Shown here: one piece after another, positions 24,401-34,300 of the stretch
Layout: every line of letters starts with the position of its first letter
Position numbering within the stretch: the first letter of the stretch is position 1
Source of the DNA: Micractinium sp. NFX-FRZ
Taxonomy: Eukaryota > Chlorophyta > Trebouxiophyceae > Chlorellales > Chlorellaceae
Reading direction: 5' to 3'
NCBI GenBank assembly: GCA_029339195.1
Contig: JAPTJF010000224.1
Coordinates: 32,680 to 96,679, forward strand
Length of the DNA stretch: 64,000 nucleotides
The notes under the pieces: model-generated
Seen by the model: only the letters and a program-made list of their open reading frames with translations
Database searches by the model: none
Told to the model about the DNA's origin: nothing
Translations under genes and position numbers: made by a program

Positions 24401-27400
24401 ACCACCTGGGGGCCAGAAAGAGAGAAGAAAGAGAGGACGTAATGATGTTGACCGCAAAGCAGGAGGCGGTCACGTAGGCAGCATCAACCACCTGAGGGTC
24501 AGAAAGAAGGAAGACACATGATACATGGACCACAAAACATGCCTCGACTTAGGCAACCCGTCATGCCGAACAGGCGCCGGCATCAAACATGGTGCCTGGC
24601 CCACCTTGAATGCGCCCTGCTCCTTGAGGTGTGCAAAGAAGGGGAAGAGGGGCTCGTAAGTCTTGCCCTTGAGGTCGGACCCCTTGAACTTGGCGATGAC
24701 CTGGAGGGGGGAGGGAGGGGCGCCAGGTCAGCAAGGAGAGGGCGCCAGGTCAGCACCACGGGGGAAGGGAGCGCTAGGACAGCAACACGGGGGAAGGGAG
24801 CAGCACCAGGTCAGCACCACGGGGGAATGGAGCGCCAGGTCAGCAACACGGGGGAAGGGAGGGGCACCAGGTCGGCAACACGGGGGCAGGGAGGGGCAGG
24901 GGCGCATGCCAGAAGAAGGGGGGTGGAAGGTGTGCCAGGCCAGCCGTGTGCAGTAGGGAGGGCTGGAAGTGAGCAGCTCAGCCCAGCCCAGATTAGCCCA
25001 GCGCAGGGCTCGAGCAGCACTCCACGGCCCAGCAGGCGCAGCGCAGGGCAGCCAGCAGGCCCAGCCAGCAGGCACAGCGCCCCCGCACCTCAAAGCCCTT
25101 GGGCGCCGCCTCGTCAGCGGCGCCGCCCTTCTTGCCCTTCTTGGGCTTGGGCACCGCGCCGGGGATCTCGGCCAGGCGGGACTCCATCACGATGTACACC
25201 TTGCCCGTGGCTGCAGCACAACAGGCGGGGTGGTCAAAGATGAGTCACACACGAGAGCACACGGTCAAGTGCAGCGTGCACTCCCAGGTGCCCACCCAAA
25301 GCCAATCAAAAGCTGGGACAGGAGAAGATCAGAGGACATCGTAACCCACACACTTTGGCGACGGGCTCTACCGGAAACAGTTGCAGCCTGCGCGCCACTC
25401 AACGCAGCTCCTCATTAGGAGCCCACGCTTCAGCAGCAACTGAGGAGCTTGCAGGCGAGGCAATACACCCGCCAGCTCATTGGGTTCCCTGGCCTTGACG
25501 CAGTCAAAGTCGGCATGCCACTGTACACACACCCCTTGGCAGCCCAGGCTTCAACACAACGCTCAGGAGCTAGCTCAGGGGCTTGGGGCAGTGGACCTAC
25601 CGGGATCCCTGGCCTCGACGTAGTCAAAGCCAAGCTCAAGACACGCGGTAAAGCTTGCAGGCAAGTGAGCAGCCAACTAGCTCACCAGGGTCCCTGGCTT
25701 TGACGTAGTCAAAGTCGGCGTGCACGCACAGCGCCAGGTTGGAGGGCAGGGTCCAGGGGGTGGTGGTCCACGCCACCAGGGAGGCGCCGTCCTCGTCGCC
25801 GTCCACGGGGAAGCTGACAATGACGGCGGGGTCTGCGGGGGGCCAAGAGAAGGGAGGGGAGGGAGGGGGAGGGGCGGTGGTGTGGGTGAGAGCAGCGGGG
25901 GGGAGGCGGGGGGAGGCGGGGAGGGGGGGCAGCAGGGGAGAGCTGGAGCAGCCCGGGCGTGCAGGTATGGAGTGGACAGCGGCCCTCCTGGTGGATCCCT
26001 GGCAGCAGTGCATACAAAGGTGGCACTTCCCCTGCCAGCTCAGCACACAACTGAGTGCCAGCTCAGCGGTGTGTCCACCCGCCCACCCGCCCACGGCGCA
26101 CCCACCCGACACGTCCTTGTAGTTCTGCCCCGCCTCAAAGTTGGAGAGGGCGGTGGAGCAGCCGGTGGAGTAGGGCATGACCTGCGGGGGGTGCGGCATT
26201 TGCTAATGTCTTGTGAGACGATGCTGCACCAGCCGACGGTCCCCACAGGTGCAAGTGCCCATTGCACCGACCATGGCTGGTGCAATACACAGCACCCCGG
26301 AAACCTTAGTAAACGCCCCTGTGAGCTACCTTGAAGCCGCGGTACACCAGGCCCTTGTCGAACAGCTGCTTGAAGACCCACCACACCGACTCCATAAAAG
26401 TCGGGTCCAGAGTCTTGTAGTCGTTCTGCACGGCGCACGGCAATCAATCGTAGATGGCAACACACAGAGAGAATCAGGTCGTGTCTTCCGCAACAAGACT
26501 TGCTGTTCAGCGCAACATTCAGCGTACTCGGCTTGGCACTCAAGGGTGCAGTCACGAGGGGACAGGCAGCGGAGCACAGGCCCGGCAGCCCTCTCCCGTC
26601 CCCTCCACACTCCTCCTCCGCCTGCCGCTTCCTTTTGGCTGCCGTGCCATATGCCCTCCACACAGCAGCCCGCCCCGCTGCTGCCTTTTGCCCCCCGCCA
26701 CTGCACGCCCCCCGCCCCCCTTCTCCTCCTCCGCTGCCCCTCACCTCAAAGTCGATCCAGCGCCCCAGCCGGTGCACAATGCGCTCCCACTCCTGTGAGT
26801 AGCGCATCACAATGGAGCGGCACTCCTCGTTGTACTTGTCAATCCCCATGGCCAGCACCTCGCTGCGCGACTTGATGTCTGCAGTGCACCACAGCGCGCG
26901 CAGCGGGGGGGCAGCGTGGTGGGTGACACGGCGGGCCACGAGGCGTGATGAGTGGGAATGCAGCCGGCACCGCTTCTAGTATCAATCCCATAAAGGTGCG
27001 AGGACGGCAGGCAGGTGCGGTTGCTGCTCAGAAAAAGGAAAACAAAGCACAACCGCGACACAACCGTAGCCAACAACTGCTTGAGCACTCACTGAGCTTC
27101 TTGTCGATTTCAAACTCCACTGGCAGCCCGTGGCAGTCCCAGCCAAAGCGGCGGGTGACATGGTGCCCAGTCCCGCTGGCGTACCGCGTCACAATGTCCT
27201 GCACAGCAATACAAGGCAGTACACGAGGGTGGCATGGGTGCAGGGCGGTGTTGAACATTACACGCTTGCCCCGGGGCAGCGCTAAAGCACAGCAATGCAG
27301 CGAGACCCGCCCCGGCCCAACCGCCCCCAGACCTTGAGCGTTCCCGCCAGCAGGTGCCCGTAGTGCGGCAGCCCCGTGGCAAAGGGCGGGCCGTCGTAGA

Positions 27401-27530
27401 ACGAAAACTCCGACTGCCCCTCTGTGCGCCGCAGCTGCTCCTTGAAGGCATCAATGTCGTTCCAAAAGGACAGCACCGCCTCCTCCTCCGTGGGGAAGTG
27501 GTAGGACGAGCTCTCCTTCACGTCCTCCAT
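15452..27530 (-). CDS. IARS1: Cytosolic isoleucyl-tRNA synthetase
   Basis: It charges tRNA-Ile and follows the eukaryotic cytosolic IleRS sequence throughout. Class I signatures are PHYGHLLAG (HIGH, residues ~56-59) and [14 protein letters not shown] (KMSKS, ~619-623). The editing-domain segment [13 protein letters not shown] is present, as are [21 protein letters not shown]-type [21 protein letters not shown] and the anticodon-binding region ([11 protein letters not shown]). Twenty-eight exons give 1131 codons with phase continuity: 27530-27333, 27198-27093, 26878-26745, 26425-26330, 26181-26106, 25832-25686, 25210-25089, 24700-24605, 24405-24339, 24070-23943, 23767-23606, 23239-23150, 22935-22819, 22054-21946, 21669-21572, 21203-21066, 20671-20603, 20254-20169, 19944-19783, 19327-19140, 18852-18761, 18516-18428, 18137-18070, 17737-17659, 17411-17318, 16897-16786, 16499-16350, 15771-15452. 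An in-frame ATG at 27611 would add 27 residues (basic, low in acids), a possible alternative organelle form. Intron 21 has a GC donor. Many introns hold copies of neighbouring exon edges. Confidence 0.95.
16881..17007 (-). repeat. Exon-edge duplication: IleRS exon 26 acceptor
   Basis: 28 bases at 16881-16908, spanning the exon-26 acceptor, recur at 16980-17007 with one mismatch. Spacing is 99 bp and the copy lies in the upstream intron. Confidence 0.9.
17214..17350 (-). repeat. Exon-edge duplication: IleRS exon 25 donor
   Basis: The 39-base exon-25 end plus donor (17312-17350) recurs at 17214-17252, 98 bp downstream in the transcript, with a single mismatch. Both carry a canonical donor (GTGAGT or GTGAGC). 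Confidence 0.92.
18517..18760 (-). other. GC-AG intron 21 of the IleRS gene
   Basis: Exon 21 ends ...GCGCAG followed by GCAAGC, and exon 22 begins after CAG at 18516 in phase 0 ([17 protein letters not shown]). No in-phase GT donor is nearby. Confidence 0.75.
18842..19043 (-). repeat. Exon-edge duplication: IleRS exon 21 acceptor (3 copies)
   Basis: The acceptor region at 18842-18890, with its following AGCACAGCAGGC tract, recurs at about 18935 and 18995-19043 in the upstream intron. The copies are diverged but share both the exon head and the intron tail. Confidence 0.7.
19268..19527 (-). repeat. Exon-edge duplication: IleRS exon 20 head
   Basis: About 58 bases of the exon-20 start with its acceptor (19268-19332) recur at 19467-19527. 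A third partial copy of only the acceptor portion lies at 19397-19420. Confidence 0.88.
19529..19824 (-). repeat. Exon-edge duplication: IleRS exon 19 donor (3 copies)
   Basis: The donor edge of exon 19 (19765-19824) is repeated at 19644-19705 and 19529-19579, both in the downstream intron, at spacings of 121 and about 115 bp. Confidence 0.85.
20080..20203 (-). repeat. Exon-edge duplication: IleRS exon 18 donor
   Basis: 38 bases across the exon-18 donor (20166-20203) recur at 20080-20117, 86 bp into the downstream intron. The opposite edge of the same exon also has a diverged copy near 20344-20385. Confidence 0.85.
20651..20778 (-). repeat. Exon-edge duplication: IleRS exon 17 acceptor
   Basis: 26 bases at 20651-20676 recur at 20753-20778 in the upstream intron with two mismatches. 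The CAG acceptor is preserved. Confidence 0.85.
20937..21125 (-). repeat. Exon-edge duplication: IleRS exon 16 donor side (diverged)
   Basis: The KMSKS-encoding end of exon 16 (21066-21125) has a diverged copy at about 20937-20995 in the downstream intron. A shared core CATCTTCTTGCC aligns both. Confidence 0.65.
23208..23375 (-). repeat. Exon-edge duplication: IleRS exon 12 acceptor
   Basis: 41 bases at 23208-23248 recur at 23335-23375 with two mismatches, 127 bp away in the upstream intron. The acceptor and the intron tail beyond it are included. Confidence 0.92.
24379..24513 (-). repeat. Exon-edge duplication: IleRS exon 9 acceptor
   Basis: The acceptor edge with about 25 intron bases (24379-24432) recurs at 24464-24513, 85 bp upstream in the transcript, moderately diverged. 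Confidence 0.78.
24719..24893. repeat. ~30-bp minisatellite in IleRS intron 7
   Basis: Six imperfect units of about 29-33 bases share GCGCCAGGTCAGCA followed by ACGGGGGAAGGGA. Intron 7 separates exon 25210-25089 from exon 24700-24605. Confidence 0.88.
25486..25725 (-). repeat. Exon-edge duplication: IleRS exon 6 donor (3 copies)
   Basis: The exon-6 end at 25691-25725 is repeated at 25606-25634 and 25486-25521 in the downstream intron. Flanking intron sequence (GCTTGCAGGC and the donor region) is shared too. Confidence 0.9.
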
Positions 27531-28271
27531 CGTGGGTGCTGCACGCGGGTGCTGCACGCGGGTGCAGGCGGGCAGGCGTGGGTCAGAGGCGGCGGTGCTG
27601 GCGTTGTGCACTGAGCACTGAGCAATGCAGAGGCTGCGGTTGTGCAGGACTTAGGCTGCGAGCAGAGAGTTGTGCTGCTATTGGGATCCCAGCACACCCC
27701 TGCGGCCGCTGCAGCCTCATCAAGGCGTCCCTTTGCCATGGCCTCACACCAGACACAGGCAGCACAGGCAGCGCAGAGCCAGGGTGGTCAGGCGCAAGAG
27801 GCAGCGGCGGCGGCGGAGGCGGCGGCGGGCAGCATGCACCGAACAGCGACCACTACCCGCCCTCCCGCGCATGAACCTGTGCCCTCCTCGAGGCTCACCC
27901 CTTGTTCCGCAGCGCGGGGTAGGCTGTGAGGGCTCCTTGCACAGTCGGGCTAAGGCTGGAGAGCTCTTTTGGCAATGTAAGTAATTCTGCTTGGTAGTGT
28001 CAATCCGAAATGCTGAGAAACCACAAGTCCCCCAGCCTCAGTCACCAAGGTGATGCGGAGGTTGCCTGCCGGCTCGGTGAGCGCTGTCGTGCGGCTGTAG
28101 GATTGCGCGTGCATCCGATGGCACTGCTTGATGCGTCGATTGCCCCAGTTAGCCTCCAGCAGCTGGAAGGCACGATGCTTGGCTGGCAAGTGGTTGGCAG
28201 GGCGCCATCGCCGTTGCAATTGTTTCGCCGTTGCAGCATCACGCTATTGAGCTGCTTCCCGCCCCCCACGC
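27531..28271. promoter_or_regulatory. Divergent intergenic region, 741 bp (IleRS / COA6)
   Basis: It contains the 5' region of IleRS on the minus strand and of COA6 on the plus strand. Just upstream of the IleRS ATG a 12-13-bp GCTGCACGCGGGT unit is tandemly repeated (27537-27563). No other gene is seen. Confidence 0.5.
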
Positions 28272-28701
28272 ATGGCGGCAGCCGTGGAGCCCAGTGTAGA
28301 CAAGAGTGTGCTCAAGTCCGCTCGGGAGAAGTGCTGGCAGGTGGGTCACACACCTAGGATCGCGTTCGTGGGCAAAGGGTGACACAGGCGGGCTGCCGGG
28401 CGGCGCTGCCACGATCCCCTCTCGAAACCCCGCCCTGCCCTGCCCCCCGCTCTCCAAAGTGCAGGCGCGTGACGCCTATTACCAGTGCGTGGAGGACGCG
28501 GGCGTGACCTTCACCGCCGAGACTCCGCCGCCACCGGCCTGCAAGGCGGCACGCGCCGCGTACGAGGCCGCCTGCAAAGCCTCCTGGGTGCGCCACTTTG
28601 ACGTGCTGCAGGACAAGCGGCTGCGATACCTGCAGACACTGCGCACCAACATCGCCAAGCAGACGCAGACGGGCACTGGCAGCCAGCAGGGGAAGGCGTG
28701 A
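28272..28701 (+). CDS. COA6: Cytochrome c oxidase assembly factor 6 (COA6)
   Basis: It is a small twin-cysteine protein of the mitochondrial intermembrane space needed for copper loading of the COX2 CuA centre. Two exons (28272-28340, 28465-28701) give 102 codons. The family pattern is complete: a CX9C pair (CWQARDAYYQC) and a CX10C pair (CKAARAAYEAAC) followed by the aromatic SWVRHFD segment, matching animal and yeast COA6 spacing. The region between the pairs (EDAGVTFTAETPPPPA) is a little longer than in human. There is no presequence, as expected for MIA40-dependent import. The next gene starts only 67 bases after this stop codon. Confidence 0.92.
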
Positions 28702-28768
28702 GCACAGCAGCGCTCAGCGTCGGCTAGCAGTCCGTGGCAGCTAGCGGCAGGCACCGCAGGCAGCAGGC

Positions 28769-30486
28769 ATGAGCGGCCGGTATGAGGATGGGGACCGGCG
28801 GCGGGAGGACCGCGATCGTGACAGGGAGAGGGGGCGGGAAGGGAGGGATGAGCGGCGGCGGGATGATGACCGCGGCGGCAGGGAGAGGGAAGAGCGGCGC
28901 GGTCGGGATGAGCGGGATCGGCGGCGCAGCCGCAGCCGTGACCGCAAGGATCGCGACAGGGTCAGGGACCGCAGCAAGGACCGGAGCAGGGAGCGGCGCA
29001 GGGATGACGAGGGCCGGCGCAAGCGCAGCCGCAGCCGCGAGCGGCGGCGCAGCAGCAGGAGCCGCAGCCGTGAGCGGCGGCGCAGCCGCAGCCGTGACCG
29101 CCGACGCAGCAGGTGTGTAGATGCTGCACTTTCTTGGGGGTTTGAGCAGCTTGTGCTTGCCGTGACCATGAGCTGCCTGCTGCTGCGAACAGTGACAGGC
29201 TGCACAGTGCTGCCGTGCTCACTGTGTTGCCGATCCCTCGGCGCAACTGCATCGCCTGCCTGCCAGCCTGCCTTTCCCCTCCAATGATGTGCCTGTCTGT
29301 CAGCCATCATCACACTCACCCTGCTGCCCCTGCCTGCCCTCTCCTCTCATGGTCATCAGCCCTGACGTCTCCCCGCTGCCCCTGCCTGACCTCTCCATTC
29401 ATGTCTGTCAGCCTTGACCTCACCCCTGCCCTCCTGTGCTGCCCCTGCCTGCCTGCCGCTGGCTCTGCAGCCGCTCCGCCTCTCCCTCGCAGCAAGACGC
29501 CAAGCGGCGGCGCAGCGACGCGGGTGGCGACCGCGGCTCTGAGCAGCCGTCAGGCGCCGATGCCCGCGGCGGCGGCGGCTCCGTTCCGCCGCAGCCCCCC
29601 AGCAATGGTGATGTGACGGGCGGGGCCAGCGGGGATGCCGAAGCAATGGACGCTGATGGGGAAGGCGGCGGGGAGGGCGGCAGCGGCGGCGGCGACGGTG
29701 GGGCCCTGGCTTTAGATGCTGAGCTGACGGCGGAGGAGATCATGATGATGCAGCAGATGGGCATCCCTTTTGTGAGTGCTGAGCTGGCAGGCTGCTGAGC
29801 TGGCGGGCTGCTGGCCTGACGGGTTGACCCGGCGTGTGTGCGCTGGCTGCTGCTGAGCGGGGGCGTGTGTGCCTTGGAATGCAGTGGTACCTCAGTTGCG
29901 CTGCCTGTGTGCTCTCAATTGCTGCATTGTAGCCATGCCCTTGCTTCTCGAGCATGCACGTTTGACTGCCTGCGTTGGTACTGCCTGGCGGCTGCACTGC
30001 TGTTGTGCCCGGCCCTGCCGCTGCCCAGCTGACGTACAGCCGCTGCCCAGCTCACCGGGCCTCCGTGCGACGTGCGCCCTCCCATGCGCAGGGCTTTGAC
30101 ACCACGCAAGGCAAGAAGCACGAGGATGCGGGGGCCGTCAAAACAAAGACGACGCGCGGCGCACGGCAGTACATGAACCGGCGGGTGCGTGGGGCCGCCG
30201 GGCGTGCGCACACCGCCTGCGGGCACCTCCAGCCGCCTGCAGTTACGCTGTGTTGTTGCCAGGCTCTTGTGAGCTGCACACACTCTGGGATCCTGGGCAG
30301 TCGAGCTGATACCCCGCCTCGCTGCTTCCTGCTGGAGTGCCTTCCTCGCCTGCATCCACCGCTGCCATTGTAACGTGCCCGCTGCCCTCCTTTGCTCCCA
30401 CTGCCTGGCTGCAGGGAGGTTTCAACCGTCCACTTGATGGAGAGGCGACGGGAGAGAAGGTCGGCATTGAGTGGCTGCGCAAGTGA
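28769..30486 (+). CDS. SNRNP27: U4/U6.U5 tri-snRNP 27 kDa protein (SNRNP27)
   Basis: It is a component of the spliceosomal tri-snRNP. Four exons (28769-29112, 29471-29771, 30092-30184, 30415-30486) give 270 codons. The N-terminal half is an RS/RD-rich low-complexity domain (for example RRRSRSRDRKDRDR). The acceptor at 29471 keeps the RS frame going as RSRSASPSQQ. The conserved C-terminal domain is unmistakable: LTAEEIMMMQQMGIPF, GFDTTQGKKHEDAG, ARQYMNRRGGFNRPLD. It has a short extra C-terminal tail (GEATGEKVGIEWLRK) compared with human. A TGTAA signal follows at 30644. The Ala/Gly/Asp-rich middle is probably a lineage-specific spacer. Confidence 0.93.
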
Positions 30487-30643
30487 ACTGTCCCGCCCGC
30501 CCGCCCCGGGCTGCCCGCTGCAGGATTTGACCTGGCAGCGGAAGCGGCGGCGGGGCCGGCATACATGCCATGCTTGCTCTGCTGATTCTTTCTGTGCTGT
30601 GCCTTGCTGCCACCCTGCCACACGCTTTGAGGGCATGCGCCTT

Positions 30644-30648
30644 GTAAT
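30644..30648 (+). terminator. TGTAA poly(A) signal of SNRNP27
   Basis: The chlorophyte polyadenylation pentamer TGTAA lies 158 bases after the stop codon. Confidence 0.65.
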
Positions 30649-30914
30649 GCTCATACATACTAGCAGAAGCCAACAGTTTGCCTGTGCACGGACACCCTGC
30701 TGTGGCAAGAGCGGCGTTGCTAGTACTGGTCCAATACTGGTACCACCCTAGAAAATCAAGGGTTGGGATGCGGTGTTGGGACACTTATGAAGCAGTGGCT
30801 GGCTTCACTGTTCCCGGCAGGCGCAAGTGCACGCCCCGCAAGCCGACATGTCGGTGCTCCATGCCAAACCACAGGTGGCCTTGGCTCCGCTCAAGTGTGC
30901 GCTAGTACACGGGT

Positions 30915-30919
30915 TTACA
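30915..30919 (-). terminator. Candidate TGTAA poly(A) signal of the LPMO gene
   Basis: TTACA on the plus strand lies about 450 bases beyond the LPMO stop codon. Confidence 0.4.
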
Positions 30920-31365
30920 ACGCACAATACAGAGGAGAGGGGATCACGCGCCCTGCATGCTGGGGAGAGCCCGAGCGCATGTCTCAGCGCAGCGGGTCAT
31001 TGCCAGCGTGGCGTGGCGTGTGGAGATTTGAGGCAATGGCTATGCTGGGCACAGCCGTGAACAGAGCAGGGCGAAATTCAACTGAGCAAGGGCAGGGGCA
31101 AACTGTTGCAGTTGCGGTGCCCAGATTATATGAAGGGATGCCAAAGGATTGGAAGCACATGCTTGAAGAAAAAAGGCTGAGGAGGCATTCAAGGAGCGGG
31201 AGAGGGACCGGTGTTCAAGGTGCTTTGCTGGGTGTTCAAAGCGTACCCAACAGCGGGACGCTCCTCTGTTTGAGGCGCTCGACAAAACCGGGAGTGTTGG
31301 CGGTGCGGGCACATTTGATGGGCGCCTCGCATGCTGTGGGGTTGACCAGAGCCAGGCAAGGCATC

Positions 31366-34300
31366 TCACAGGCCCATGCGGCGCGCCATCTTGCGTGCCG
31401 CGGGGCACTGCACGTTGGCCGGCCAGTCGCAGACGCGGGCGTTCTGCAAGGGCAGGGCAAGGGCGATGGGGGGCAGGGCAGTGAGCTGGCGCAGTGGTTG
31501 GGAGGAGAGGCATGCTAGCGGCGGGCAATACATGGCGAATGCACTACTGCAAGGCAGCAGCGCCAGGGGAGGGAGACAGCCACCCTGCCACATCAGCCAG
31601 CCAGCCAGCCAAGTCAGCATCTCACCTGGTTGAATGCCAGGCCGGCGCCGCACTGCAGGTACCAAGCCCCGGTCGCCTCGCAGCGGTAGTAGCCGTTGCA
31701 GCGGCTGCAGGCGGGGGAGGTGGGGGCCGGGAGACGAGAGGCACGGTTCAGCGCTGACGTCAGCATTGCTCAAAACCGCTCAACCGCAGGAAGCGCCCAT
31801 CCTCCACAGCCGCTCCCCGGCCACAACGCCTGCCTGAACAGCTGCCGGCCTTGCGCAGTCTGGTGCACAGCACGGACTTGTTGTGCCGACTTTAACCCAG
31901 CTGCTCACCTGCGTGCGTCGGCATAGAAGCCAGGAGCCCTGACGGCGCAGAAGGTGGCAGCTGGGATGGGGGCGCCAGGGTTGGCGCTGGGTGGGGGGCT
32001 AGGGTTGGTGCGGGGTGGGGGGCTGGCGGGGTTGATGGGTGGGGTGATGGGAGCGGTGGTGCCTTCACACCTCACATTGGCCGGCCAATCGCACGCACGT
32101 GCAGCCTGCATGGGGAAAGGGGGGACAGGGGAGGGAGAGTGCTCAGGTGGTGGGCAGGCTTTGAGGCTGGCGGGGCAGCAGGGGGCTGCAGTGGTTGTGG
32201 CAGTTGCATTGGCAGTGGCAGTAGCAGTGCCAGTGGCCGGCACAGCAGGCAGGCACCTGGACTGCAGGCCATCCACACGGAGAGCTGCTTATACAAGCCA
32301 CGTGGCAGGCAGCCTCAGCTGCCAGCCTCCACGTCAGCCCACCTGGTTGAAGAGCAGGCCAACGCCGCACGCCAGGGGCCCGTGGCCGGTGCCGGCGCCG
32401 GTGCACTGGAAGTAGGTGCGGCAGCCGCTGCAGAGAGGCACCCGACGGGGTTTGGGTCGGTTTCAACTGGCAGTCAAGGGGCAGGCAAGGGGTGCAGCGC
32501 AGCAACACCATGCAAACATTCGCTCAACTGAAAACATGGGCAGGCCAGCCCTCACTCACTCGTTCGTGTTGGCAAAGAGCCCGGAGGTCCGGCAGAAGGT
32601 GGCAGGGGTGTTGCCGCCTGGGGGAGTGATGGGCGCATCGGTGCGCGCAGGCGGGGGCGGGGAAGGGGTGGGCACAGGGGTGCGCACGGGGGGCGGGGGA
32701 GGGCTTGCTGCCCGCACAGCCGGGGGTGGGCTGGCCACGGGGGTGACGCCGCCGCTGCCGCTGCAGCCGCCCGCGGGGCAGATGCGGACGTCAGCACAGT
32801 TCCAGAACTGCGGGTGGGAGGGGAGGTGGAGGGCACGGGTGAGGATAATGCAGGGCAGGGGTGGGGGCGCTGAGCACCTTCCGAGAAGCTGTGGTGTGGT
32901 GCCTGCCGTGCCACGTCTCACGCGCGCAACATACCCACACATCCACCCTGCAGCTATGCACACAGCCTGCCTGGCAGCTGTAGCCGCTCATCCCACCCCA
33001 CATCTCCTGGACACAGCAGCAACACCCTGCCCTTGCCCCACCCCACCCCGCACACGGGGTCTGTCGCAAGTTCAGTTGCGGAGAAACAGACTGCAAGCAA
33101 GCGCACCTCCTCGGGGTAGGGCCGGTTGGGGCCGCAGTTGTTGGAAGGATCGTTGCGGTACTGCAGCCAGCCGGGGTTGGTGACCCAGGCGGGGGTGCCG
33201 GCGACGGCGGGCGGGTTGCAGTTGTTGCCTGCATGCAGTGCGGCGGGGTGGCGGGCAGGTGGGCGGTGGCAGGGTGGGCGGGCAGCAGGGCACTGGTGCA
33301 TGCTATGCGCATGTGCCAGCTGTTGGCAGCTGATGCAAGGCACACCCGCCTCTCTCCGCTGACAGTCGGTAGCATGGTGCAGGCAGGCAGGCAGGCAGGC
33401 CGCTCACCGGTCAGGTAGTGCCACTGGAGCACGCACTTGAAGTTCGTTCCATCGCAGGTGAGGCCCTGCAGGCAGGCGGGGCGGGCGCATGTTGGGGGCA
33501 GCGAGCAGCGGGGCCCACAGTGTGAGCTGCGGCAGGTGACAGCTGCACCATGCCACCCCTCTCGAAAGTGTGCTCTAAAACAAAGCCACTCACCCGGGGC
33601 AGCTGGAAGCGCATCACGTACTCGTGTCCGCCAGGGATGAAGATGCTGGGCACCGACTTGGCCTCCAGGTAAAAGAAGCGGTGGCCAGGCACCTGCGGGC
33701 CGGGGGAAGCAAGCTGGCGGGTGCTGAGAAACGCAGCTGCAATGTAATTGACAATTGGCAGCGGTTCTTTGCTCCAGGCAGGCCGTTGCAAGCGGGGGCA
33801 AGCAGGCAGGTTGGCAGGCAGGTTGGCAGGCAGGAAGGTGGGCAGGCACGAGTCTGCGCTCGCCTGGGCACCAGGGGCTTGCAGCAGGACGTTTTGCTCG
33901 AAGCATGACTCGGTGAGGGCGGTCCTCTCATCGGCGTTGGCTGCACAATTCACGGCGGAAACATGCGGATTTCACAAGCAAGAAAGAGGAAAGGTGTCTC
34001 TGCCCTCAGCGCAGCTCAGCCCCACCCTGCCCCGCCCAGGCACCCCGTCCCGCCCAGCCAACCCACCTGGGAAGCGGCAGATGCGGAACCCGAAGCGTCC
34101 ATTGTGGTACACGTTGATCAGGGTCCTCAGGGTGACCTCGGAGCCCTCGATGTAACTGGTGGCTTTCCCAGCCCAGGCAGACTGGAAGGGGCTGCCCGCC
34201 AGGTGGTTGCCGGCACCCTCTCCCTGCGCGCGGTCACCACAGATGCCCCTGACGCCGTTGGGCCACGCGGCGCCAGCACCCACCACACCGGTTCCTGAAA

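Larger units (their letters stand above)
30487..31365. other. Convergent intergenic region, ~880 bp (3' ends of SNRNP27 and LPMO genes)
   Basis: It contains TGTAA signals for each strand. A 251-codon open frame runs through it on the plus strand but shows no domain, no splice continuity and no upstream context, so it is not called a gene. Confidence 0.55.

Noticed and set aside
30763..31518. 251-codon plus-strand frame between SNRNP27 and the LPMO gene
   Set aside because: There is no recognisable domain, it overlaps LPMO exon 11 antisense, and it contains the LPMO poly(A) signal candidate.
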